Of a DNA stretch of 64,000 nt, positions 1-6,721 are shown piece after piece. Origin of the DNA: Bradyrhizobium sp. URHD0069 (lineage in GTDB: Bacteria; Pseudomonadota; Alphaproteobacteria; Rhizobiales; Xanthobacteraceae); assembly GCF_000701345.1 (NCBI RefSeq), contig NZ_JNIJ01000018.1, forward strand, positions 62,001 to 126,000. Direction: 5' to 3'. Each line of letters starts with the position of its first letter. Within the stretch, counting starts at the first letter, position 1. The position numbers and the translations under genes were made by a program. A model generated the notes under the pieces. That model made no database searches and was not told where the DNA came from. It saw only the letters and a program-made list of their open reading frames with translations.

Positions 1-54
1 AAGGCCTCAGCTCCGGCAAAGCCGCGGACCAAGACCGGCAGCACCGCAAACTGA
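1..54 (+). CDS. C-terminal tail of an upstream gene (partial)
   Basis: The first 54 bases read without a stop in frame 1 as a Lys/Ala/Pro/Thr-rich tail (ending KTGSTAN) closed by TGA at 52-54. Such low-complexity basic tails are common at the ends of alphaproteobacterial proteins, so this may be the end of a gene starting before the window. With only 17 codons visible, chance cannot be excluded. Confidence 0.3.
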   Translation, partial: KASAPAKPRTKTGSTAN

Positions 55-64
55 AATCGAACCG

Positions 65-778
65 TCAGGCCAGGACTGCCGATTGATCCAGCAGGGTTTC
101 GTAGCACTCGCAGGACATCCGCAAGAGCGCCGGCCGGTCCAGGATCCTGATCACGCCGCGCGAATAGGTGATGACGCCCGCGCTTTGCACCTTGCTGGCG
201 ACTTCCGTCACCGAGGTCCGCCTCACCCCCAACATTTCGGCGAGAAATTCCTGGGTTAAAGCGACGGTGTCGCTTGAAGCCCGATCCGCGGATTGGAGCA
301 GCCAGCGGCAAAATCGCGGCTCGATCGAGTGCAGTGCGTTGCAGGCGGCGGTTACCCGCGCCTGCGACAGCAGTACCTCGTTATAACGGATGCAGAGATT
401 GCGCAGGGGGTCGCTACCGGCGACTGCCGTCCTGAAATGGGTGGCGGCGATTTTGGTACAGGCCATCGGCATCTGCACGACGACGCGCACCAGCGATTTG
501 TACAGGCCAAGCCCGGCCATCGCGCCGACCACGCCCTCGCGACCGACAGTCGCGGTTTCGATCGCCTTGCCGTCGCGCAGCACGGCGAGCAGTGAGAGCA
601 TGCCGTCGTGCGGGAAGTAGACCTGGTCGACCTCGTCGCCGGCTTCAACCAGGACCTCGCCCTGGTGCAGGGAGACGATCGACAGATACGGAAGCAGCCG
701 ATCGAAATGGTCGCGTGGCAGGGAGGCAAGCAGCTTGTTGTCCAAGGCCATGCCGTTCTTTGATGCTACCAATATCAT
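65..778 (-). CDS. Crp/Fnr-family transcriptional regulator (first of a tandem pair)
   Basis: A predicted cytoplasmic regulator with an N-terminal cyclic-nucleotide-binding-type beta-roll (VYFPHDGMLSLL region) and a C-terminal winged-helix DNA-binding domain, where EFLAEMLGVRRTSVTEVA is the helix-turn-helix. It ends with the CECYE motif typical of this rhizobial subgroup. No Cys cluster for an Fe-S centre is seen at the N-terminus, so an FNR-like oxygen sensor is unlikely; the ligand is unknown. The frame is open back to 913, but similarity to the neighbouring paralogue begins only near ATG 751. I use ATG 778, preceded by GGGCGGGA; ATG 751 is the alternative. It lies downstream of a paralogue on the same strand, suggesting tandem duplication. 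Confidence 0.85.
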   Translation of the reverse strand: MILVASKNGMALDNKLLASLPRDHFDRLLPYLSIVSLHQGEVLVEAGDEVDQVYFPHDGMLSLLAVLRDGKAIETATVGREGVVGAMAGLGLYKSLVRVVVQMPMACTKIAATHFRTAVAGSDPLRNLCIRYNEVLLSQARVTAACNALHSIEPRFCRWLLQSADRASSDTVALTQEFLAEMLGVRRTSVTEVASKVQSAGVITYSRGVIRILDRPALLRMSCECYETLLDQSAVLA

Positions 779-976
779 ATCCCGCCCGGTCGGTCGGGCC
801 GATTTACCGCGGGGGTGGGGAGGGCGCTCCGAGAGGGCGATTCCGCGGAAGCTTGTGTATAGGAAAAATGAAGAGGCGTTGTCGGTACGGTACCCGTCAT
901 AGCAATGATTCACCTTTAAGTTGAATACGGTGGTCCCTGGATAAAGCGCTTTCGACCGACATGTTTCCGCTCCGGT

Positions 977-1735
977 CTATCCGACTTCGCTGATCAATCG
1001 ACGCTTCTTGTCGGTCCTTGGTGCGGCCGGTGTATCGCCAAGCAGCCGATCGAACTCCCGTTTCGAAATGTCGTAGCATTCGCAGGCTCGCTGCCGCAGC
1101 GCGTCTTGATCGAGGATCGTGACGTGGCCCCGCCGATAGCGGATCAGCCCCGCTTTTTGCAGGGTGCCCATCACGTCGGTGACGGTCGTTCGTCGCACGC
1201 CTAACATCATTCCCAAAAATTCGTGGGTGAGCAGGAAATCGCCTGAAGGCATCCGGTCGCGCGTCATTAGCAGCCAGCGGCAACAGCGCTGTTCGACTTT
1301 ATGCAAATGCGCGCAGGCTACCGATTGCGCGATTTGGTTGAAGAAGGCATGGGCATAGCGGAGCATGATCAGCTTCAGCGTCGGACTTCGTTCAAGTTCG
1401 CCGCGGAAAATTCGGGCGTCGATGGCGAGAGCCGTCCCCGGAACCTGTACATACACCGATGAGGGTGCGTCGCGATCGCCGAGGCAAATCGGCAATCCCA
1501 CCATTCCCTCGTTGCCGATCGTGCCGACCTCAGCGCTGGCGCCATCGGCCGTCGTGACGACGAGCGAAGCGACTCCGTCGATGGGGAAATACACATGATC
1601 GATCGGGCGCGATGCCTCGTAGAGGCTTTTTCTATATTCGAACACCACGAGCGACAAATGCGGGCGCAACCTCTCGTAGTTGTCATCCGACAACAGCGAG
1701 AGCAGCCGGTTGGTCCGTCGATCGTGGTCGGGCAT
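977..1735 (-). CDS. Crp/Fnr-family transcriptional regulator (second of a tandem pair)
   Basis: A 252-residue regulator colinear with the gene at 65-778: a beta-roll effector domain (VYFPIDGVASLVV) followed by a helix-turn-helix (EFLGMMLGVRRTTVTDV) and the CECYDISK tail. The start at 1735 is preceded by AGGAAA. The upstream 200 bp carry two palindromes (1823-1840 and 1847-1860) that could be operators for it or for the divergent gene at 1953. It lacks N-terminal cysteines for an Fe-S cluster. Rhizobial members of this subgroup are mostly uncharacterised, so no signal can be assigned. Confidence 0.87.
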   Translation of the reverse strand: MPDHDRRTNRLLSLLSDDNYERLRPHLSLVVFEYRKSLYEASRPIDHVYFPIDGVASLVVTTADGASAEVGTIGNEGMVGLPICLGDRDAPSSVYVQVPGTALAIDARIFRGELERSPTLKLIMLRYAHAFFNQIAQSVACAHLHKVEQRCCRWLLMTRDRMPSGDFLLTHEFLGMMLGVRRTTVTDVMGTLQKAGLIRYRRGHVTILDQDALRQRACECYDISKREFDRLLGDTPAAPRTDKKRRLISEVG

Positions 1736-1822
1736 GGCCCGTTATTTCCTATGTTTGGTGGCTCCTAGCGCGCCGAGGCTGCAAGCGAAGGCCTGTAACC
1801 TTCGGGTTCCATTCGAAACAAC

Positions 1823-1860
1823 TTGTTCCATTTGTAACAATTTTATGTCGCATATGCGAC
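1823..1860. promoter_or_regulatory. Two palindromes in the divergent promoter region
   Basis: Positions 1823-1840 read TTGTT-N8-AACAA, the spacing of a Crp/Fnr-type half-site pair. Positions 1847-1860 are a perfect 14-base palindrome, GTCGCATATGCGAC. Both lie between the Crp-like gene (start 1735, leftward) and the gene at 1953 (rightward). Autoregulation by the Crp-like protein is an inference. Confidence 0.4.
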
Positions 1861-1952
1861 TCAATTCCTGCCCATTGCGATGGGAAAAGGACTCGGATTG
1901 GCTCCTGCGGGCGCTATATTGAGCCGGTCATTATGGTGTTCGGAGTTGCGAC

Positions 1953-2183
1953 ATGGCCTCTCGCCCGCGCGATCTGGCCGATCGGATGGCGGGCCGGCGT
2001 AAGCCGGATGACGGCTACCTGCGGGAGACCTTCACCCTGCCGCGCCACGAGGCGCGGAGCAAGGCGCGCGATTTCCTCACCCGCTATCCCAAGGCCGCCT
2101 ATATGAGCGGGGTCGAAAGCTGGCGCGAATTGCCTGGCGGCGAGATCGAATTCACCATGCGGCGGCTGCCCAGCGCCGACTAG
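1953..2183 (+). CDS. Conserved small protein, function unknown
   Basis: A 76-residue soluble protein rich in Arg and Glu, with no signal peptide or membrane segment. The middle (LPRHEARSKARDFLTRYPKAAYMSGVESWRELPGG) looks like a folded alpha-helix plus beta-hairpin, and codon use has the usual GC-rich third positions. I recognise the style as a small protein conserved in Bradyrhizobium but cannot assign a function. It is divergent from the Crp-like gene and may share its control region. Confidence 0.65.
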   Translation: MASRPRDLADRMAGRRKPDDGYLRETFTLPRHEARSKARDFLTRYPKAAYMSGVESWRELPGGEIEFTMRRLPSAD

Positions 2184-2260
2184 CGCCGGTCAGGTGGCGC
2201 CGGCCTTGACGAGGTGTCTGCCCGGACGCGACCGCAGCGAAATTCAAGACTTATTGGCCG

Positions 2261-2494
2261 TCAATCGAAGGCGACGCCGATGCGTGTTTCTTTGCGCCAA
2301 ACGACGTGGCAGGGCAGCTGCGAACCGTCAGCGACCAGCACGAACTGCTCCGGGATTCCGATCGGACTAGTTACGTCCAAAGCGGCACCGGCGTTCGATC
2401 GATTGCGGACTGTGCAATCGATCGCGCCGCCGTTGAACTCGATCGTTCCGCTCTTCAAGACGCGATGACGTGGGAAAGTGCGCTGGTCGTCCAT
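2261..2494 (-). CDS. PilZ-domain protein
   Basis: A 77-residue single-domain protein. An Arg-rich N-terminus (RTFPRHR) followed by NRSNAG matches the RxxxR and (D/N)xSxxG motifs with which PilZ domains bind cyclic di-GMP. The remaining sequence forms the expected beta-barrel strands ending in RIGVAFD. ATG 2494 is chosen because it begins the PilZ motif region; the frame is open further upstream (to 2623) but that extension has no PilZ character. Stand-alone PilZ proteins of this size are numerous in Bradyrhizobium and usually of unknown partner. No neighbouring diguanylate cyclase is present. Confidence 0.8.
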   Translation of the reverse strand: MDDQRTFPRHRVLKSGTIEFNGGAIDCTVRNRSNAGAALDVTSPIGIPEQFVLVADGSQLPCHVVWRKETRIGVAFD

Positions 2495-2677
2495 GGCGCT
2501 GTAGAATGCTAAAAATATTAAGAAATCGATAAAGCGCGGCAGACCACCGGACGCTTCAGGGGGAAAAACGGCGTTCCCCCAGCCACAAATGTGTCTGCGA
2601 CGGACGACGAGGTTCCAGCGCATCGCGCCAAGAAAATGCCGAGGAAAAATGCCGCGACCGGCGTCGGGAGCACAAGG

Positions 2678-2890
2678 CTAGCCAGCTGGTTCCACATCCG
2701 GCGGGAGCGGACTCGAATCCGGCCGGGTCCCAGTCTCATCGACTTGGGATTTCAGATCGGCCGCCTTCTCGATCAGGACGGCTGCAAGTTCAGGGTTTCT
2801 GGTTGATTTGGCGAATTTGAGAAGCGTCGTCGCCTGACGCGTGAAATATTGCCTGCCGATCACGATGTTCCCCACGCGATACCACCCCAC
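2678..2890 (-). CDS. Small conserved protein, function unknown
   Basis: Up to 70 residues. The core, TRQATTLLKFAKSTRNPELAAVLIEKAADLKSQVDE, is a predicted amphipathic helical hairpin, followed by a Pro-rich acidic tail. Similar short helical proteins recur in Bradyrhizobium genomes, but I know of no function. No ATG is available: the start could be GTG 2890, 2875 or 2863, and the last would leave a 61-residue protein. No membrane segment or signal peptide is seen. Confidence 0.5.
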   Translation of the reverse strand: MGWYRVGNIVIGRQYFTRQATTLLKFAKSTRNPELAAVLIEKAADLKSQVDETGTRPDSSPLPPDVEPAG

Positions 2891-3262
2891 AGCCTAGGTA
2901 CATGCGGAAGTCGCGGATTCGTTCCGTAGAAAAGTGCCAAAGCGAACTTTGAGAGCAGATGCCCGCGTGTTCCAAGGTCAAGAACCTCGATATCAGGACA
3001 CTCTGCTTGGAACCGTATTGAGGCTAGCAGCTTATCGAGCGTGCCGATTCCTCGCCGGTTCGGCACAACCCCCACGGCCTCAGCTTCCTCCGAAGCTGAG
3101 GCCGTTCCTTTGACGCACAACACCGCTGAAAGGTACTGGCGACTAGGTCACTGGGGATTTGAAAAACAGGCCAAAGTCGTTTATGGCCGAAATCATTCGT
3201 TAGGTTGACTGCAGCATCATCCCAACGAGCTACGCGGGGTCTTCATATTTTGGAGACTCGGA
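2891..3262. other. Gene-poor stretch with degenerate repeat copies
   Basis: I see no convincing gene. At 3111-3126 the sequence ACGCACAACACCGCTGA recurs in nearly the same form at 3675-3692. At 3146-3175 there is a degraded copy of the spaced GGCCACT...GGCC motif found at 4381-5154. A leftward open frame (2860-3123) has no recognisable features and ends inside the repeat, so it is not called. Confidence 0.5.
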
Positions 3263-3634
3263 ATGAAGCCCGACGTTAGCTGGCTATTTCGCATCATCCT
3301 GAGCTTGGGGTTCGTCGCGCTTATCTGCGTTTCCGACCCTGCTCACGCGGTTGACGACACATGCATCAAGAAGCTCGACAGCTGTTACGACAAATGCAGG
3401 CGTACAACCGGCGGTACTCTCAGGCCCGGCTGCGAGTCACGATGCAGGGGGAAGCATGACACATGTGTGAAATGCCACCCGAATTGCACGAGCGATCAGA
3501 AGCTCGATAACGTCCCACCGGAGCCGCTGAGATTTCCCTCGCAGAGCAAGCCGCCAAGCGGCGGAATTTTGGACACGCCGCCGCCGTTTAGAGCCCCGGG
3601 ACCTGCCGGCACGGGGACGCGCGCACCGAACTGA
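3263..3634 (+). CDS. Secreted Cys-rich protein, function unknown
   Basis: A 123-residue protein with an N-terminal signal peptide (hydrophobic core FRIILSLGFVALICV, likely cleavage after AHA near residue 29). It continues with a Cys-rich segment at about residues 34-75 with paired spacings (CIKKLDSCYDKC, CESRC, CVKCHPNC) and a Pro/Gly-rich disordered tail. The Cys pattern suggests a disulphide-stabilised periplasmic domain. GGAG lies just before the ATG. It sits in a repeat-rich, gene-poor region near a second small Cys-rich exported protein on the opposite strand. No function is assigned. Confidence 0.7.
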   Translation: MKPDVSWLFRIILSLGFVALICVSDPAHAVDDTCIKKLDSCYDKCRRTTGGTLRPGCESRCRGKHDTCVKCHPNCTSDQKLDNVPPEPLRFPSQSKPPSGGILDTPPPFRAPGPAGTGTRAPN

Positions 3635-3653
3635 AAGCGGTTGTGGAGGGCGA

Positions 3654-3671
3654 GCCGCCTCAGTTGGCGGC
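3654..3671. repeat. Hairpin repeat GCCGCC-TCAGTT-GGCGGC (copy 1, inverted orientation)
   Basis: A perfect 6-bp stem with loop TCAGTT. The same stem and loop, in the opposite orientation (loop AACTGA or AAGTGA), recur at 3991-4010, 4652-4671 and 5011-5026. The copy lies 20 bases after the stop of the 3263 gene. Confidence 0.6.
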
Positions 3672-3680
3672 CGTAACGCA

Positions 3681-3725
3681 CAACACCGCCTGAGCGGAAT
3701 ATGCTCGCCCGGCGGTGTTGGTTTA
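3681..3725 (+). terminator. Probable terminator of the 3263 gene
   Basis: A perfect 10-bp inverted repeat (CAACACCGCC at 3681-3690, GGCGGTGTTG at 3711-3720) encloses a second inner stem (GAGC/GCTC) and is followed by GTTT. It lies 47 bases beyond the stop codon. The T-run is short, so termination is likely but may be weak. Confidence 0.45.
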
Positions 3726-3979
3726 CGTACTGGGCCCTCAAATCCCCCAGCAAGGTTTTGTCTGCACGACGTGTGCCAAAGTTCAAATGACGGGATTTGA
3801 ATCTCCGTAGTTATACTGGGTTCTCGGCTGGGCTATCTTTAATTTCTCGCTAACCAGGCCACTAACGTTTGGTTCGAAAATCGAGCGATGTCGATCGTGC
3901 AGGTCGCGGTCTGCAACCAGGTCCTGTCGATGATTGTGGATTTCAAGTCGCCTACGGCGTGGATGCTGAAATTGAAGTC
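3726..3979. other. Intergenic stretch without a recognised gene
   Basis: Short open frames on both strands show no domain, ribosome site or codon signature. A single GGCCACT motif at 3857-3863 and a GGCTATC near 3830 may be an eroded copy of the repeat cluster at 4381-5154. A small imperfect palindrome lies near 3790-3810 (ACGGGATT/AATCTCCGT). Confidence 0.4.
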
Positions 3980-4012
3980 CAAAAGAAAGAGGCCGCCAAC
4001 TGAGGCGGCCTC
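3980..4012 (-). terminator. Terminator-like hairpin after the 4077 gene (hairpin repeat copy 2)
   Basis: On the minus strand, GAGGCCGCC and GGCGGCCTC form a 9-bp stem around a 6-base loop, followed by TTTCTTTT. It lies 65 bases beyond the stop of the leftward gene ending at 4077. The same hairpin is one of four copies in this region, so it may be a repeat that also terminates transcription. Confidence 0.6.
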
Positions 4013-4076
4013 GAACTCTGTTCTTGTCCGAAGAACTACGCGGAGAGGCCGCGAATTAAGACAGCCTCGCCAGTCC

Positions 4077-4331
4077 TTATGAGCAAGCGCAGGATGACTT
4101 GCCGTTCGAATCGATCGAAATATCGCAAAGATTGCCGCCTGTGCATGTCCCACCGCAGACCGGGGCAGAGGCAGTTCCAGCAACCTTAGCACACGCGGCC
4201 TGAGCCACCTTCCAGGAACTGTAGTTGATTGGTTGAGGCTTCCCGCAAATAAGCTTGGATTGAAGTATTGCTGCGTCGGCCGAGCCAACAAGAATAAACA
4301 GGCTGAAAACGGCAAAGGTGACGGTTCGCAT
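4077..4331 (-). CDS. Small secreted Cys-rich protein, function unknown
   Basis: An 84-residue protein with a clear signal peptide (RTVTFAVFSLFILVGSADA, cleavage predicted after ADA near residue 20). The mature part is about 64 residues with seven cysteines (ICGK, ACAKVAG, VCGGTCTGG, LCDI, CAC), suggesting disulphides. ATG 4331 is chosen over the upstream ATG at 4343 because GGAGGA sits seven bases ahead of it. The exported, Cys-rich style is shared with the 3263 gene, but I see no sequence similarity that would make them paralogues. Confidence 0.7.
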   Translation of the reverse strand: MRTVTFAVFSLFILVGSADAAILQSKLICGKPQPINYSSWKVAQAACAKVAGTASAPVCGGTCTGGNLCDISIDSNGKSSCACS

Positions 4332-4380
4332 TGCGTCCTCCAAATTAAAGTGTGAAACAATCTCAGTACAACCTTAAGCA

Positions 4381-4460
4381 CAAAAATAGGCAATCGGGAT
4401 TTTTCAACCTGGGCCGCTGCGGTTTTCATAACCGGCCACTAATTATGGAAACAGGCCAGT
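4381..4460. repeat. GGCC-core repeat array, copy A
   Basis: Motifs GGCCGCT (4412), GGCCACT (4434) and GGCCAGT (4454) are spaced 22 and 20 bases apart, preceded by a degraded AGGC near 4388 and ending in AACAGGCCAGTACC. Copies B, C and D share the order and spacing. This layout resembles the multiple terminal transposase-binding repeats of IS21-family elements (inference). Confidence 0.6.
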
Positions 4461-4571
4461 ACCGGCGGACGTGCATCACGAATACGCAAGGTTAACTTAT
4501 CTACCCGCTGATCTTCTCCCCTGGGTTTTTGTCAACGCCGCATACAACCACGGGAATCGCGGTTCGCCACC

Positions 4572-4637
4572 AGGCAAATTCAAAGCAGGCCACTGCTGTT
4601 CTCAGATTGGGCCACTGAGGGTCGAAACAGGCCAGCA
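4572..4637. repeat. GGCC-core repeat array, copy B
   Basis: GGCCACT (4588), GGCCACT (4610) and GGCCAGC (4630) have the same 22/20-base spacing as copies A and D and end AACAGGCCAGCACC. It lies directly before hairpin-repeat copy 3 and the end of the leftward gene at 4672. Confidence 0.65.
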
Positions 4638-4651
4638 CCCGAAATGAAAGA

Positions 4652-4671
4652 GGTCGCCAAGTGAGGCGGCC
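4652..4671 (-). terminator. Hairpin repeat copy 3, directly after a stop codon
   Basis: GGTCGCC and GGCGGCC (7-bp stem with one G-T pair, loop AAGTGA on the plus strand) abut the TAA stop of the 4672-4869 gene. On the minus strand the hairpin is followed by CTTTCATTTC. It could terminate that gene. Confidence 0.5.
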
Positions 4672-4869
4672 TTACTCCGGCGGCTTCAACCCCGGCGAGT
4701 TAATCCATTGGTCTATGTGAGCGGCGGTCTCAGCCTGACGGGCCTTTCTTAGAAGGTCGTCTCGTTCCTGGCCCGGCGGCTTGGTCTCCGCTTCCTGTCG
4801 AAATCGCTCGGCTTCCTTTGCCAGCCGATCAGGAAAAGTCAGTATGTTCTTGAAACGGCGACGCTGCAT
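4672..4869 (-). CDS. Small charged helical protein, function unknown
   Basis: A 65-residue soluble protein, strongly alpha-helical and rich in Arg, Glu and Ala (RLAKEAERFRQEAETKPPGQERDDLLRKARQAETAAHIDQW), ending in a short Pro-rich tail. GAGGT stands eight bases before ATG 4869. Proteins of this form recur in Bradyrhizobium genomes and may act as small helical adaptors, but no function is known to me. It is flanked on both sides by the GGCC-core repeat arrays, so it may have moved with them. Confidence 0.6.
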   Translation of the reverse strand: MQRRRFKNILTFPDRLAKEAERFRQEAETKPPGQERDDLLRKARQAETAAHIDQWINSPGLKPPE

Positions 4870-4974
4870 GACACGACCTCACGCTTACGGGTCCTAACCG
4901 TACGGTTCATTTTTGTAACGCCGATCCTAATATGCCCTCGACCGGGTGTCAGTTCCCCCAGTGGGGCACAAATC

Positions 4975-5028
4975 AAATTAGACCACTAGGGGGTCAGAAC
5001 AGGCCAGTACCCGCCAACTGAGGCGGCC
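4975..5028. repeat. GGCC-core repeat array copy C with hairpin repeat copy 4
   Basis: GACCACT (4981) and GGCCAGT (5002), 21 bases apart and ending AACAGGCCAGTACCC, run straight into CCGCC-AACTGA-GGCGG (5011-5026) followed by CCTTTCT. Array and hairpin together form one composite unit here, as they nearly do in copy B. Confidence 0.6.
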
Positions 5029-5067
5029 TTTCTGGAACGGACGGCGGCAAATTTGGGACTTATCCAC

Positions 5068-5092
5068 AGAACGAAAGATGGCGTTTCGTTCT
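5068..5092. repeat. Perfect 9-bp inverted repeat upstream of recA
   Basis: AGAACGAAA and TTTCGTTCT are separated by 7 bases. The dyad lies about 195 bases before the recA start and 14 bases before array copy D. It contains GAAC and GTTC, but not in the GAAC-N7-GAAC arrangement of the SOS box. Its role is unknown. Confidence 0.45.
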
Positions 5093-5099
5093 CAAAATC

Positions 5100-5157
5100 A
5101 AATTAGGCCACTGCGAAATTCAAAGTAGGCCACTGAGGCTTAAAACAGGCCAGTACC
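5100..5157. repeat. GGCC-core repeat array, copy D
   Basis: GGCCACT (5106), GGCCACT (5128) and GGCCAGT (5148), spaced 22 and 20 bases, with A/T-rich linkers (AAATTCAAAGTA, TTAAAACA) and the terminal ACAGGCCAGTACC. It ends 14 bases before the recA SOS box, so the repeats reach right up to the recA promoter. Confidence 0.65.
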
Positions 5158-5170
5158 CCGATAGCCAAAA

Positions 5171-5185
5171 GAACATATTGCGAAC
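5171..5185 (+). promoter_or_regulatory. LexA (SOS) box of recA
   Basis: GAAC at 5171-5174, seven bases, then GAAC at 5182-5185 is the alphaproteobacterial LexA-binding consensus GAAC-N7-GAAC. A third GAAC follows at 5188. The site lies about 100 bases before the recA start, where repression of recA by LexA is expected. Confidence 0.85.
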
Positions 5186-5286
5186 CTGGAACAAATGGGG
5201 TACATTATTTCCATCAGCTACCCGCTCGTTGCCGACCATCACCCGTTTGTCCCGCTAGCGAATCCCCGCCATAAGGAGCACGACCC

Positions 5287-6375
<1,089 letters not shown>

Positions 6376-6418
6376 GGTTTTTCGGGCTTTAGTCTGATGA
6401 CTTAGAGTTCGACTTGAG

Positions 6419-6465
6419 CGGGCGCCGAAGACGTTGAGTTGCCGACGTCAAGGTGCCCGTTTTTG
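6419..6465 (+). terminator. Rho-independent terminator of recA
   Basis: CGGGCGCC (6419-6426) pairs with GGTGCCCG (6452-6459), with an inner GACGT/ACGTC stem, followed by TTTTTGC. It lies 44 bases after the recA stop. Confidence 0.8.
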
Positions 6466-6626
6466 CTTTCGAATGGATTCCTTTGCCGCCATCCCGCACG
6501 CGCGGCCGATCTGGAAATCCGAGATTTCAGAGACGCTTGGGGCCTTGACCGGAGGTTTTTGATTCGCTGGTTCAGAGCGCCGCCATAAGCGTGACCTCGT
6601 GACGCCGCCTATGCCTTGCATTTGTC

Positions 6627-6714
6627 CGTCATTGCCGGGCTTGAGCCGGCAATCCATCTTCGTCGCAAAACACTTTTTTTAAATGGATGCGCGGGTCAAG
6701 CCTGCGCATGACGA
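6627..6714. repeat. Intergenic palindromic repeat (GTCATTGCCGGG type)
   Basis: CGTCATTGCCGGGCTTGAGC pairs internally, and the unit closes with GGATGCGCGGGTCAAGCCTGCGCATGACG, giving two opposed hairpins. The same class of extragenic palindrome is found elsewhere in this window. It fills most of the 346-base gap between recA and gcvP; nothing else is seen there. Confidence 0.65.
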
Positions 6715-6721
6715 GCGCGCG

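Noticed and set aside
2860..3123. Leftward 87-codon frame
   Set aside because: No recognisable features; it begins inside a repeat fragment and overlaps the start of the 2678-2890 gene.
3770..3810. tRNA-like TTCAAATCC sequence on the minus strand
   Set aside because: The flanking bases do not form a T-arm stem, and no anticodon or acceptor stem can be built around it.
3839..4429. Leftward 196-codon frame overlapping the small Cys-rich gene
   Set aside because: It runs through repeats and a terminator-like hairpin, has no ribosome site and overlaps the signal-peptide gene at 4077-4331 that has GGAGGA before its start.
5060..5068. Perfect DnaA box (TTATCCACA) upstream of recA
   Set aside because: A single 9-base box, with no second box, AT-rich unwinding region or replication gene nearby, is expected by chance in a 64 kb window; it does not indicate an origin.
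4381..5157. CRISPR array
   Set aside because: Repeat cores are short (7 bases), occur in groups of two or three with 20-22-base spacing, and the 'spacers' are themselves similar between copies. No cas gene is present.
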